Part shown: in pieces, positions 35,626 to 48,420 of the stretch
Layout: the number at the start of each line of letters is the position of its first letter
How positions within the stretch are numbered: position 1 is the stretch's first letter
Assembly: GCA_038501195.1 (NCBI GenBank)
Contig: JBBPUQ010000002.1
Span: 496,001 to 560,000 of the forward strand
Length of the DNA stretch: 64,000 bases
Reading direction: 5' to 3'
Source of the DNA: Nemania diffusa
Taxonomy: Eukaryota > Ascomycota > Sordariomycetes > Xylariales > Xylariaceae
Made by a program: the position numbers and the translations under genes
The notes under the pieces: model-generated
Database searches by the model: none
What the model was told of the DNA's origin: nothing
Seen by the model: the letters and a program-made list of their open reading frames with translations, nothing else

Positions 35626-37690
35626 CTATCTAGCTGTGGCCTCTTGATCTGACAGTCCTACACAACGAACAGCAACACTACATATCAGAATATATTCCAA
35701 CCCTAGAACAAACGCAGCGATCGTAAGATAAACAGCTAGGCTCGCGCCCTGGTTCAACTCACCAAAAGACACTGCGTGGTTCATCACTTGTCTGGATAAT
35801 AAAACCATTGCACCGAATGGCTGCAGGGCGAAAGTCCACAACACAAATGAGGCCCATCGGCATTCCTCGACTGCGAATCCAACTAAAATCACAGCACAAC
35901 AAGCGACAAAAACAATAAAAAAAGATATAATAATCGAGACGAAGAGATCCTGCGCGTCACCGCCACCACTGCTAGCGATGAGCTGGAAGAAGAGAAAGAT
36001 GGCTACGGCGATGTTGAAAAGGGTCGGTAACAGCCAAGTGGCCTCTACATATCTCGCCTGGCTTAGAAAATGGTCGAGCTCGTCCATTGCGCTAGGAGCG
36101 GGACAGGGAATCGAGCTGACTGAAAAGACGGGAGAATCTTCCCCTTTGCTTTTATGTGTCGTGCTCGTCGCAATAGTTGATCCGGAGCTAATTGACGATG
36201 CTGGCCACCGACACCCCTTGTCAGTTAATGTACTTCCGTTAATGGGCGGAGCCGGAGCCGGTTTCTTCCTCCCTGAAATGAAGGATTGCCTAACTGTAAG
36301 AACAGCAGCAACCAGCATCACGATAGGAAGTATTTGGCCAAAGCTATAGATATTGTTGGGTTCGCCAAGTGAAGCTCTCTGGGCAGCGAGCTGTTTAGTA
36401 CCGAAGATAGCAGATAAAAGAACCCAAGAGACCTATGTCAAATGTTAGCAACAAGTCCGACGCATCGGATATGAGGAGACCATACATCCGAGAACGCCGA
36501 GGCGTAGATGTCTACGAAGATTCGTAGGAACAAATAACCTGCTAGAAGAGGGTTCTCTAAAAGAACGATGCGAAATCGAAATCCAGACTGGCGATTTCGC
36601 GACGCCAATCTTAGTTTAACACAAGATGCAAGGAGGTGGCGAAGATGGCGGCTGACTCGGGCTCGTACTTGATCTGTTAAGAAGCGCGAGGTCGTCTCAA
36701 AAAGCTTCAACAGTCTCGTAACAAAGCTCAAGCCGAGAATAATAATGGATACAGTCGTGATTTGAAAGGCTCCTGTCTGCGTAACCGAACCCTTGTTGAT
36801 ATTTCCCTCCTGGTAAAGGGCGTCGGTGATATTTTTGCTATAAAAGCATTTGGCCGGGGTCCATGGCTGAGCTCCGTAGTATTTATCGAACTGCACGGCA
36901 CCAGTGGTTGGTGCCATAGCTGTAATAAGCGTCACGAGCAATATAGTCATGAAGACCAAGCGCCAAGTCCTTTCGGTTGAATTCTGGTGAAGGTGCTCGC
37001 GCAAGAATATTAGGCCGCATTGGTGAGTGAGATTTGAAAACCAGGCGAGATTGGCGATCATCTGCCAGTCAGCTAAGGGTATGTCGACGGGATCGCGACT
37101 CAGCGATAGAAACCCGCTGAGAAGCATCGAAATGCCGGTAAAGAGTTGAACGTCACATAAACTCAATACGCACTAAAAAGGGGTTACTAAACGCTCATAT
37201 ATTTAATCCTAGGTGATGACCCTCGTTTCAAGATCCGTCTACTTGCCTGCGTGAAAGCATCCTTAGTCTGCTCCCTCTTGGTGAGGCCTTTGAACCAATC
37301 TACTAAAAAACGGGGAGATATGTGTGTCATCACATCTTTCAAAGGGCGGATAGTCTTGGAGAATAGTTTCCCAATGAGGCTGTCAAGGGGATTCGCAGTC
37401 CATGCCAAGCCCTCGGTCCTGGTTTGACCTTGTGGCAAAAGGGGTAAAGTTCCCTGCCGACGGAAAGGTGGGACTGTAGAATCAAATACGAATAAATAAT
37501 TACACAACACGACCAGGAGTGTTAACCAACCAGTCGCAACAAAACTAATAACAACCTAGAGCAGAGCCTTTGGTAAGTTGAAGGTTGTAAAAGGGGCACT
37601 GCTTGATTGGGGACTCACTCCTAAGCCATCAATGTCTGGGTTATGGGTCACTGTTTTGTTCTTAGCAAAGCATATCTCCGGCCAATCCAT
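35626..37690 (-). CDS. Multi-pass membrane protein, 4 exons, one GC-AG intron
   Basis: Exons 37690-37619, 37555-37247, 37172-36486 and 36432-35626 join to 624 residues. It starts MDWPEICFAKNK. Membrane-like stretches include VVISFVATGWLTLLVVLCNY, the FTGISMLLSGF region, VFMTILLVTLITAM, ITTVSIIILGLSFV, ILPIVMLVAAVLTV and three or more in the last exon (VSIIISFFIVFVACCAVILV). The luminal loop FDKYYGAQPWTPAKCFYSKN and the string FTQCVLSLCDVQLFTG recall an uncharacterised family common in filamentous ascomycetes. Intron 2 (37246-37173) has donor CAG|GCAAGT, a GC-AG intron; only this join gives FTQCVLSLCDVQ in frame. The function is unknown. A Ser/Pro-rich loop lies between the last membrane clusters. 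Confidence 0.8.
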
Positions 37691-40600
37691 TCTCAAAGTG
37701 ACATTACAGAAGGGAGAATAAAGTTAATATTATGGGATATAAAGGGGATGACGGAATCTAAAAGTTGAGATATATAATTGTAGAAAACCAAGAACTTAAT
37801 TACGCGTGGCAATATATACAAAGTGTCACCCCACATTCTGTTGTCGGTTCTCATGGTAGCTTTTATCTCCCACAAGGAACTCCCAGATGGAGGCCCCGGC
37901 ATCCGAATACAACCCCGCCTCACCACCCTACAGCATTCTATTTATGTATTACCATATCACCTAGTAACCGATGACTATTTTCAAGTTGGATAGGCCTTCG
38001 CATATCAATATTGAAGAGGCATGCCCGCCTTAGCTGAGAGACGCGCCTGCTTCTAGGTAGATATGTAGTTTCATCAGGGTATGATTATTGCTTGCCTTAG
38101 CTTGGCACCGGGTTTGTATTGGTAGAGTATGAGCTGACGCTCGTTATGCAAAATCGCGTAGGCAGGTAAGACGTCGATCTAGTCACCCTATTTCTAACTA
38201 ACGGCTGGAGTAGGGCAACCGTCTTGACCCCCATATGCATGTAGTGCTAAGCCACTTTATGGCTCAGCACTTACGTAGAATTTGCTTTTTAATTTTTCAT
38301 TGTCGGCGAAACTCTAAGAATAGGTATGTTTCAAGTGAATCAATCTATTGAGCTTTACTCCAACTTTTTTGTTCTTGATAATGATATAAGTATAAAATGG
38401 TATACTTTTATTTAGTAAATAATACCGCCTCTAACCCAAATGAAATGACTTTGTAAGTCTATGAATCCTGCCAGGCGTGCTGGCCTCCTGATTCGGTCCC
38501 AAAGATCGCTCATATCTAGGACTTGTCGCCTTGTGGCTGAACAACCGGCACTGCCTCCATGTTAGTCGGGACTGCACAGTGTGTATGGAGATGAGTTACC
38601 CTACGATCTGCTAGCATGGTGCGCGGATAACTCTGGAGCCAAGCTGTCGGTAAAAGCACGTTATTAGCTCACAAGGACTAAACCTTCTGCCTCCATACTC
38701 ATATTACCGACAAAATCCGTGCAGGGGTTTGGGTTGCCTAACTGCGCCTCTTCAGTGAGGGATTTCCGTTGCAAGACAAAATTCTGCTTGCATGCTTGAG
38801 CGTTAGTGGAGCGGATTTCGATAATATGGCACAGGTGGCTGGCTGACCTATCTAACCACCCACCCAACATATCACTGTAGTCGGTAAAAGTGCTTCAAAA
38901 AATATCTACCAACTGAACTGCTACCATCAAAAAGCTATGTAAATCGTCGTAGATTGGCGCAGAATATTACTTTATTTAGTATCGGTGCCGTCGGGGGCTG
39001 GTTATCCGATATCTATCGCCTAACATCTACAAGTCCCTTAGAATCTCTTACGTCTTAATATAGGAGTTCAAGAATCAATTGATTACTTCATCAAGTCCTA
39101 GTTTACGACTGCCTACACCATTTTAAATACCCATTCAGTTATTGTCATGGGTTGTAGAAAGGTCTACCTAGGAGCAACGGGGTGCTTGATCAGATAAACT
39201 AAACTATTGGGCTGATCTGATTGATAAGATTGACCTACCTAGTCACTGGGATTGTTCGCCTTATTCCTAAAGATCCCTAGAACCAGGTCTAGAACCTCAT
39301 GGGCCTAGTCTATATGAGGTCTAGTAAGCCTACAGGGGACCCCATTGCATAACTTAAACTCCACAACACACTTTCGAGGCACAATCACTTGAATGATGTT
39401 TTCCTTACCACTTCATTTAATCTACCTAGTTAAAGAATAGAATGGCTCGGTCGCGACCGATCTTATGTTTTGCATTTAGTTTTGCTTTTACTTTACATTT
39501 TAGTTCGAGAAGTCTAGGCGGATCTACGAAGCGGGGGCTGTAGCATCGCTTAGCTACCTAGTAAGTCAACGGCCTGAACGCTTTGCCGACTCGCAGACCT
39601 AGGTAGCTTGGACACGACTCACGCTCCCCTAACAGACGTAAAACTCACTACAACTATATACTTAGTTTCCTATAGAATTTATGTTCTAGACTAAGTAATA
39701 GGCTGGATTTTCTCACGTTTTGTATGATTGTTCCTTACAAGATCATCCCTGAGGCAAAGCCTATCTTTATTTGAGCATATAAAGACATGGTCCTTTAGAA
39801 TCGCGATAGTTATTTTATTTAGTACGATGTATCACGTGCCTCACATATAGTCAATCCTTAATAGGATCAGCACTGTGGCTATTCCGTGACACACTACCTG
39901 TTGCGCCACAGCTTGTCATCATGACTACCCTATTCATGAACTAGATGAATGCGCTTAAGTACATGTAGCAGCTATAATTTAAAAAAAAAAAAAAAGCTTG
40001 AAAGGCATACTTTTAGTCATAGTGATATGGGATGAGGTAAATTTATTCATTTTTTCAAGACGGCTCTTATCGAAAGTGAGTACGAGGACTTCTCCTATTC
40101 CCCTTACGCAGGAAAGCCAGTGTCTTAAAGGGCTATTTAATACTTTGTCTATCTATCTATAAGTACTCTACAGCTTTGGCTAGATAGATAGTAATCCCTA
40201 ACCTCAGTGTTATGCAGCGATAGGTATATGAGTATATGATTTAGCTTGCTTGAATATATGAGAAATGCGGAATTAACTGGCTACATATACGACCAAATGC
40301 CCTGTGCCCCTTATTTATTTATCATTCGTACTGTAGCCCTTGACCTAGCATAACTCTAGCAATTTGAATTCGAATTTAGCAATGCCTCAAATAAAAACAC
40401 ACATAAACTCCTCAATGCTGTAATGTGTGTTATGTGAGTTCAACATCTGTAGTAGTTTAATTCACTGCATGGACATAGAAGAAAACGTGCCACAGCTAGG
40501 CTTAGCTAATCAAAATCGCAGTTTCTGTTACATAATGCTAATACTTCGAGTTGTTGTAGATATAAAAAGGAGAAAACCACCGGAAAAAACGCCGGAGAGC

Positions 40601-40935
40601 ATTTTCTATATATTAATTTATATGGCACTGCTATGAGTACGCAGTGCCATTAATACGATTTGGCATTTTAAGCTTTAAGCTTGTACATGGGTGATTAAGG
40701 CTGATTGTCAACACCCGTTTCTTCAACAGCAGAAGCAATCGATGTCTTGGGTAGGTTTTAAAAATCATCACGGGCACTTACACATGTTACTTTTCTGCTT
40801 TAAAAGTATATTCTTAGACATAACATCGTATCTCTCGTAAAGTTCATAGCCTAATACTAGCCTCAGGCAATGGGACATCTAGTATCAACCCCATCAAGCC
40901 ATGCAATAACAGAACTGACTGAACAGTATCCCTCA
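37691..40935. other. Long intergenic region, no gene seen
   Basis: 3.2 kb with no coding frame, RNA gene or transposon ends that I can support. Minor structure: an A-run at about 39980-39994, and CTATCTATCTAT / ATAGATAGT inverted at about 40147-40191. TAGGTAG-type motifs are scattered through it. Composition is ordinary, so it has not been strongly RIPed. Confidence 0.45.
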
Positions 40936-42018
40936 TCATTCATATGTTTCCTCATACTCCTCATAGTACTCCTCGCGAGCTTCTTCAAGCTCCTCCTCCT
41001 CACTACTACTTGCGTCAGAATCAGCCGCGGCCCTCTGCGCGGCCTCATATTCCTCTCGCGCCGACGCAACAGACTCGCGGTCGCTGGCATCCACGTACTC
41101 TCCGTCTTCATTATACAAGGGTTCAAATGCCGGTCCTGGGGCTCCATATGAATCTGAAGGAGGAGGAGCGTATTGCTGCGGGGGAGGCGCAGAATGATGC
41201 TCTTCGTCATCAGAGTCGTCTGTTTTCAAGTTAGTGAAATGCATATGCTTGATATCTGAACCCTTTGGATGTGTTATCAATATTGGACATACTTAGCGCA
41301 TTTGCGATTAGAGCGCCGCCTATAGCACCAGCGGCTAGACCACCTGCGGCGTATAGCAAGGTATGGTCCTTTTTCTTCTTCTCCTGGCCGCCGTCGTAGT
41401 ACTCGCCTTGGGCTCTACTAGGATACTGCTCGTATCCTGGAGCCGGTGTGGGCGCGTGGCTATAGTTGTCATAACTCGAGCCTCCGTGAGAGACGTCACC
41501 GGAAGAGCCCCATCCGCGACTTTCGGAGCTGCGAGCACCCGGGGCTTCCCACTGGGTACGACCTGTGGCTTCTTCGGCGTAATACCAGCGCTGGTACTGG
41601 CGGTCCCACTGGGGAACCCATCCGTCCGGAAGAGGCGGCTTCCCCGAAGGGTGTTCGTAGATGGGATCTTGGCTGGGAGGGGGTGGACTGCTGTATTGCT
41701 GCTGCTGGTACTGGCCGGGGTAGCCTCCTGACTGAGGAGGCGGGCTGCTATAGGATTGCTCACGATATCCTTCAGGCGGCGGTGGGCTACCGTATGACTG
41801 CTGGTACTGGCCTGGATAGCCGGATGATTGAGGTGGTCCGCCGCCGTAGCGATCGTATTGCTGTGAAGGAGGCGGGTAGTCACGGTTCTCTGCATTTATG
41901 TGAGTCTTTTAATCGTAACTAGTAAGACATATCGTTGTTGCTCACGAGGGCGGCCTTCGTCTTTACCCCCAAGATCTAAATCATCTAGCCTACTCGCTAG
42001 CTTGTTGAATAGTGACAT
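40936..42018 (-). CDS. WW-domain protein with Pro/Gln/Tyr-rich linker, 3 exons
   Basis: Exons 42018-41946, 41889-41293 and 41219-40936 give 317 residues. A low-complexity region (about 26-105) repeats GYPGQYQQ and SSPPP units. Next is one WW domain at about 111-142: LPDGWVPQWDRQYQRWYYAEEATGRTQWEAPG has the two signature Trp (W115, W138) and the central aromatic block; here split as LPDGWVPQWD and RWYYAEEATGRTQW. WW domains bind proline-rich peptides. A Gly/Ala-rich hydrophobic stretch follows (LLYAAGGLAAGAIGGALIA). The C-terminal ~95 residues are highly acidic (SSSEEEELEEAREEYYEEYEE). Intron 2 ends the Gly/Ala segment and joins IANAL to NDDSDDEE. Role unknown, likely a scaffold or adaptor. 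It is divergent from the metacaspase gene, 1.5 kb away. Confidence 0.87.
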
Positions 42019-42589
42019 GCTGATGCTGATAGCGAGACCATGCACTAATCACCCAAGGAAATCAGGAATGAGGTATAATGAAATGTGGAAAGGGATAAAG
42101 GAATAAAGGGGTTGGTGGTGATATTGTTATCAGCACTCGTGAAGCTCGCTTGACGTTGATGCACCGTTGCAGTTGCACGTGTTACGGGGATCGATCACAG
42201 CGAGACAAACGAGGTAAAATGGTCAGATGCAAAAGGCACCTTTTGAGCCTGTTTGCACAGCTGAAACTGTGAGGGTAAAGGATAGCGCTATTCGGCACAA
42301 AATTGCCGGGGCGGTATCTGAAGCTGTGTTAAGAGATGTGGACTTGAGGAGGCCGCCAGCGAGGAGCGATGCAGCCAAGCCTTGGGCGTGTATTTTTGTG
42401 GTCAGGGACTCAGAGGGGTTATACAGTGCTGTGATGGTTGAGAGTACAGAGTTAACCTGTCAGCATTCAGATAGAAGGGTTCCATACATGTCAGCCTCTA
42501 ATGATACCCATTCTACAGAGCACCCACGTCGAGACGCGACAGCAGGGAAGGTGTTCTAAATACAGAACGAGAATATGTAGGCTTCCGTA

Positions 42590-42613
42590 GGTACCTACTT
42601 ATAAGTAGGTACC
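42590..42613. repeat. 24-bp perfect palindrome
   Basis: The half-site GGTACCTACTTA is followed directly by its reverse complement. Related AGGTACCTA motifs recur in other intergenic parts (about 8300, 8367, 42640). It could be a protein-binding site or a decayed repeat end. Confidence 0.6.
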
Positions 42614-43229
42614 CCTCATAGATGGCTACAGTGTAGGATGTAGGTACCTATTGTATGTAAATGTTCCTAAACTAGATGCGAAGTCTCTCATTAGCACAGG
42701 CTTTAAGCAAAAGCGGCGATTGCGCTAACCAGATGTAGAAGCATTCGTTAAGGCGGGGTTTATCGATTGGAATTAGAGGTTGGATGGAAGGATCCAGATA
42801 CCTGGTACAAACGCACTTTTTTTCTACGACCCCTCGTAAGCCCCTCATTACTTATCCAACTGCTACCTAGGTACTTGATAGATCAATGCAAGTAGGTCAG
42901 CTCACAAGGTATTGTAATGTTGAAAAAATTAGGTAGGTAGATCGAAGAGACGCGGCGCGCGGGTACCTGATGCATTAGCGCACATTCCTGCGTCCTACAG
43001 AACTTCAAAATAGTGGACTGGAGGCCTCAAGCTGTCCACTCACAGTCCAGATCCCTACTGAAGGAAGCCGAAATAGCCGCTTTATCCTAGGCCAGCCTTA
43101 TAGAGCCCCCAGGGGTCTCATCAGGTCTGGTCTCAACAGTGTCTCGGTGCTAAGGTTGTGGCATATTTTAGACTGACTAGACAGGTAATGGCCTATCTAC
43201 CTTTCCCCTGTTACACCACTGTCCATCGC

Positions 43230-43286
43230 CTGGACATCCCCTGGACATCCCCTGGACATCCCCATCCCCATCCCCATCCCATCCCG
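43230..43286 (+). repeat. 11-bp minisatellite grading into CATCCC repeats
   Basis: Three exact copies of CTGGACATCCC (43230-43262) run into several CATCCC/CATCC units. It lies about 220 bp before the metacaspase start codon. Confidence 0.85.
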
Positions 43287-43507
43287 TCTCACCTCGACAC
43301 CAACACCAACATCAAGTCAGGTGCCACACTCGATCCATCCACCACTCCACTCCGCCTCCACACATCTACAATCTGTAACTTCTGCCACGCAATCCTCTTA
43401 GCAACCCGCTAAAACCCAGACCTTTTCGTCTCTCTTATTTTCTTTGTTCCTTTGTTTCTTTCTCTTTCCGACATCGAAAAGTGACAACCCTGTCTACATT
43501 TTTGAAA

Positions 43508-44996
43508 ATGTCTTACCAGGGCGGATATGGCGGGGGCTACGGAGGAGGTTATGGTGGAGGACCCGGAGGTGGACCGGGCGGCTATGGCGGAGGCCCCGGC
43601 GGTGGACAAGGCGGTTATGGTGGAGGCTATCCTGGTGGGAACGGAGGCTATCCTGGTGGACATGGAGGATACGGCGGCAGTGGTGGTGGCCCTCCTGGTG
43701 GTGACGGGGGGTATGGCGGACAAGGCGGCGGTTATAGACGAGAGCATGAGGGCGGCTATGGAGGCGGGTACGGAGGCGGTTACGGAGGTGGTTATCAACA
43801 GTCACCACCGCCTCCCCATGGCTATAACCAATACCCGCCTCCAGGAGGCCCACCACCGCCTCACCACTCGCGCCCCAACCACTACGCGCCGCCACCATTC
43901 GCGCCTCCACCGGGATTGGATTCTTATGGCTATCCGACGGTCCAGGGGTACGGAGGAGCTCACCGCGCAGGACCACCCCCACCCTCGGCACCGCAGGAGT
44001 TCGGTCACGGAGCACCGCAAGGTTACACTTTCCAGTACTCCAACTGTACCGGTAAGCGCAAAGCTCTGCTGATTGGCATCAATTACTTCGGCCAGGATGC
44101 AGAGCTCGCAGGCTGCATCAATGACACCAAGAATCTCTCCACTTTCCTTATCGAGCATTTCAACTACAAGAGAGAGGACATGATTATCCTCACCGACGAT
44201 GCACGCGACCCCGTCTTAATCCCCACCAAGGCCAACATCGTTCGCGCTATGCAGTGGCTCGTCAATGGCGCCCAACCCAACGACTCCCTCTTCTTGCATT
44301 ATTCAGGACACGGTGGACAGACCGAAGATCTCGATGGCGACGAGGAGGACGGCAACGATGAAGTTATCTATCCGGTTGACTTCAAGCAAGCTGGTCACCT
44401 TGTAGACGACGAACTGCACAATATTGTAGTGAAGCCTCTCGTTGCAGGTGTAAGATTGACCGCCATCTTCGACAGCTGTCACTCTGGTTCCGTCTTGGAT
44501 CTACCCTACATCTACTCAACGAAGGGCGTATTGAAAGAACCAAACCTCGCAGCTGAAGCAGGGCAGGGTTTGCTTAAAGCTATTACGGCATATGCTACAG
44601 GCAACACGGGTGGCGTTGCTAGCGCCCTCATGGGCTTCGCCAAGACGGCCTATCAAGGAAACTCGAGTTATAAGAAGACCGTCGAAACGAAGACATCGCC
44701 GGCCGACGTCATCATGTGGTCAGGCAGCAAGGATGACCAAACGAGCGCGGATGCCACGATCGCGTCCAAGGCTACTGGCGCCATGTCGTATGCTTTCGTC
44801 ACCGCCCTGAAACAGGATCCGAAGCAGAGTTATGTCGAGCTGCTCAACAGTATCCGAGACGTACTTGAGACGAAGTATAGCCAGAAGCCCCAACTGTCGT
44901 GTAGCCATCCTCTAGGTAAGATATTATTAACTCTAAATTTGGAATGCCTGCTAACCTTCCATCTCCCAAGATACCGACTTGCTTTTTGTAATGTAA
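43508..44996 (+). CDS. Type I metacaspase, 2 exons
   Basis: Exons 43508-44915 and 44971-44996 give 477 residues; the 55-bp intron joins CSHPL to DTDLLFVM, the usual fungal ending. Residues 1 to about 180 are a Gly/Tyr- then Pro/Gln-rich prodomain, beginning [14 protein letters not shown]. The caspase-like domain starts at [19 protein letters not shown]. The catalytic dyad is visible: His268 in HYSGHGGQ and Cys324 in DSCHSGS. The acidic run [19 protein letters not shown] is typical. Metacaspases are Ca2+-dependent Cys proteases that cut after Arg or Lys and act in stress responses, protein-aggregate handling and ageing. The start is set at 43508 because this Met begins the prodomain; upstream in-frame sequence has no ATG. 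Gene symbols such as casA or MCA1 are used in other species. Confidence 0.95.
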
Positions 44997-45828
44997 ATAG
45001 ACTAAAGCGCAAGGGACACAATTGTTTGAGTAGACTCATATCGTCTTATTAGGGCGATATTGATATTATAGAAATATCACAAAAGATGCATGATGGCACC
45101 GTCGCTACGTAGCCAAAAGTGCTCAAGAAGTGGAAACTTTTATTGCCCAGCCCCTATTTTCTTCGCTGTTTAACTTGTCAGGACCCTGATATCCTACAAT
45201 ATGCTCGAGGTTATGCTATAAGCTCATTTGACACGGGAAACCAATATTGACGCTTGACAGGCTTGGCTATCGTCTTCTACGTTATCCCTAATCAATCTAA
45301 ACCTCGCATGCCCAAAGGAGACTCTCACTACAGTTTCCGCTCGAAGGCTTTTTCAATTCCCTACTGACTTTATCACTATTTTATCGTGAAACAGGTGATT
45401 AACTATTTACTACTAACGCATAACCCGAACCATATCTATACTGCAATTGACCTTACGAAGGGATATTTGAACGACAATGCGTTTAGGCTTTTGAGACTGA
45501 ATTTGAGGAAATAATTGCCGAAGAACCAAGACTTGACCCGAATTATGTATAGCAATCGAAATCCGTATAACTCAAATTCTTACTTCGGGGTTGTTCATAA
45601 GGACTAATTTGGAGAGAAACCTAGGCCACACGCGCTTCCGGAAATTTGTCTTCGCCTCATATATCAACGGCATAATTCAAGCTTGCTACAAGTATACCTA
45701 AGAATCGCTTCTTCTTGCAAGATTTAAATGCTACATAGCTAAGTTGAAGATATACCTAGGATTCTTAACGTTTCTCGACCACGTTCTGATACTTCGACCT
45801 CGGCCGAGAAATCCACAACGCTCTTTAA
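44997..45828. other. Intergenic region, tail-to-tail
   Basis: 832 bp between convergent genes with no supported feature. Confidence 0.55.
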
Positions 45829-47568
45829 TTAGTAAGCATAGAAATTGATGGCCTCACTATCCTGTGCTCTTATCTTCCTATTCGTCCTGATCAAGATCCA
45901 TTTCATGAACCAAGCCGTGATCACGACGCCAAAGGAAAACCCGATGCTAGCCAAACAAGCGGGACGGAAAAGGGGCGCGGTATCATCAGACCACAGGTAC
46001 GGAGTATAGACGAACGACAGATTGCCAAACGTATTGACAATCGCAAGCGCCGCCGCCTTCTTCTCATCCGTCTGCCCAACCGTGGCAGCAGTCCACGCGA
46101 GATTAATGTTATTAACCCCATACGTCGCGCCCACAAATAGCACGATGGCAAAATACCGTGCCCCAATATCATACGTGGCCGTCGCGACCGCGAAGCCCAG
46201 GATCGCCAGCGCCTTGGACGCCGTGATGTGCCACGTGCGCTCGTTGAAGTGCCCCGAGGACCACGACACCGCCACGGACGCGAACGTCGCCACCAGGTAC
46301 GGCGGGCTCGTGAGCACGAGCGACACGGTCGTGCTGAACCCCAGCGACGCGACGGCCGTCGGCAGGTAGTTCTTGAACCCGTTGGCGGACAGGTGCAGGT
46401 TCGTCATGAGCGTGAAGACCCACGTGCGGTGGTCGCGCGCCGCGTCCCAGAGGCCGGCCCACGTGCTCGTGGCCGCCGCGCGCTTCTCCGTCGTGTCGCG
46501 CGCGATGCGCGCGTGGGCGAGCTGGCGCTCTTCTGGGGTTAGCCAGCGGGTTGTGAGGGGCGTGTCGGGGAGGATGAAGAAGCCTGCGATGGCGACGCCG
46601 ACTGGCGGATTGTTAGCGTGGTGGTGCGAGCGATTGTGGGGGTCTGCGCTTACCGGTCACTACGCCTTGGATCAGGAAGAGCCATCGCCAGCCGGCGAGG
46701 CCGTGCGCGCCGTCGAGGCCGCTGAATACGCCGGCGGCTATTAGTCCGGAAAAGGTGCTGGCGAGCAGGTTGCCGGTGTAGAATACAGCGAGCCTAGTGG
46801 CTGTCTCCTTGCGTGTGTAGAATAAGCTGATCAGGTAAATAGCACCTGGGTAGAAAGGGGCTTCGGTGAGTCCCAGCACTAGCCTGGAAAACATCAGTTA
46901 GCATCTATTTCATGACCATCCTTATGGATTTCTATAGCAGGCCGGCACGATGATTTAATTATTTTCATGAAACTTCTTACCGAACTGCTAGCAGCCCGTG
47001 ATAGTCCTTCACAAGGCAGTTCAGAGTGGACACGATGGCCCAGGCTAGCATCCACCCCGACAGATACCAAGACGGCTTAAGCCGCGTGACAAGCATGTTC
47101 GACGGGACTTGGCCGGTGATGTAGCTGCGGGGGAACTCCACCATTAGCACGAGACGCTCAGAACCCGGAGCCCTGCGAAAAAGCGGACAGGGCTTACCCC
47201 ACGAAGAATATGCTCACACAGGTGTTGTACTGTGAGCCGACTAGGCCGAGATCCTTGTCGATGTGGTTGAGCTTCCCGTTGACAATCGCGTTGCGGTCGA
47301 GAAAGTTGAGAAAATACATGAGCCAGAGTACGGGCTACCCATGTTGGTCAACTTCTATCATCTAGGGCGACCAGTGGCGAGTTACCATCATGTATAGATC
47401 TAGTTTTTTAACTAGGGCGATTTCTTTCGGATTGACTTTGGCGTAGGACCCAAACCTGTCTGGCTGCTCGATATCCCTCTTCGGGTCATCCCTGGTATCG
47501 TCATAGTGCTCAATGACTGCCCCGTCCTTCGCCGACTCGACGGCTAGCTGTGGTTGGGGAGAGGCCAT
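45829..47568 (-). CDS. MFS transporter, Dal5/TNA1-like anion:cation symporter, 5 exons
   Basis: Exons 47568-47386, 47334-47198, 47124-46981, 46883-46654 and 46601-45829 join to 488 residues. After a hydrophilic N-terminus come PVLWLMYFLNFLDRNAIVNG (TM1 with the family's DR-N-AI-N motif), YITGQVPSNMLVTRLKPSWY, then LVLGLTEAPFYPGAIYLIS, and GWRWLFLIQGVVT followed by ILPDTPLTTRWLTPEER. These are hallmarks of the allantoate/nicotinate permease branch, which imports small organic anions with protons. The central loop and TM7-12 are present, ending at AINFYAY. It is divergent from the NRPS-like reductase across 852 bp, so it may transport that enzyme's substrate or product (inference). Confidence 0.92.
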
Positions 47569-48420
47569 ATCAATACTCCGTGCTGGATAATAGAGGGTTG
47601 TGTTGGGTCGATATGGCGAGCCTACTAGGGTGCGTCAGAGTACCATAGGAGTGGAAAATTGATCGGATCTTTATAGATGTCGCTTGGGCGATCTGGAGCA
47701 CATGTGCTCCTACGGTGAGTACCAAAGTAACCTCTTGGCGACAGGGAGCCAGACATTCGACATGTTGGGTTGCCGACGATCCCCTCTCGGCACAACAGGG
47801 GCAATAATAGCAAGCTCATATTGGCTACCCTACCGTCAAAGTGAGCGCAGTAACGTATAGACTATATTAGCAGATCTGTTTGATAGATACTTTTGACAAA
47901 CTACGTCAATCCTCATTGAGGTTGTTCAAATTGGCTCTGTGCTAACGTCCTCGAGATCGTCGTTGTCTATCTAAAGCCGAGCCCGGGGTAGTGGACCCTA
48001 CTACAGCACCTTACCCGGTCTAGACTAGCTACATTGCATCCGATCATCCAGGGTGTTATCAAAAGGGGAATGAGGGGTTGTCGGTTTGTACCTATGTGTG
48101 TGGTTATCGTTAACCTGCCGCTCGTCACGATATCAACGGCCTGATACGTCGCACTAAGGCGACTGTGGATTCTAGGAGCCGTTCAAGCCTGCCGGTTGAT
48201 GGTAAATCTCAACTCCAGACGGAGAAAATGCGCCCGGATCCTACCTCCCGCTTATTCCCGTCCTCATTGGTGTCGATGGTGAAGAGGTTCTGGTCTAGTG
48301 CTTCGTAGATCGCGTATCTTGTTACCCCACGGGTGCTTAGACGGGGGGGCATAAATTGGTTACGCAGAACCAGATGTCTGACCGCGCCTTTTTTTTATTG
48401 ATGGGAATCAGGGATTCATC
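47569..48420. promoter_or_regulatory. Bidirectional promoter region of MFS and NRPS-like genes
   Basis: 852 bp between two start codons. I see GTGCTCC/CACATGTGCTCC-type short motifs near 47695-47710 but no clear palindrome of the Zn2Cys6 type that I would defend. Shared control of the two genes is inferred from layout. Confidence 0.5.

Larger units (their letters stand above)
42019..43507. other. Intergenic region between divergent WW and metacaspase genes
   Basis: 1.5 kb holding both promoters. It contains a 24-bp perfect palindrome (42590-42613) and a minisatellite (43230-43286). The last 100 bp before the metacaspase start are CT-rich, as is common in fungal promoters. A 110-codon frame at 42227-42559 lacks any support and is not called. 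Confidence 0.55.

Noticed and set aside
40863..41922. Several frames on the + strand opposite the WW gene
   Set aside because: They are antisense to a gene with a clear WW domain and consistent splice joins.
42227..42559. 110-codon ATG frame upstream of the WW gene
   Set aside because: Composition and lack of any domain suggest promoter DNA between two divergent genes.
43494..44158. Overlapping frames opposite and within the metacaspase prodomain
   Set aside because: They are produced by the repetitive GGN/CCN codons of the prodomain; only the metacaspase frame has conserved motifs and the correct ending.
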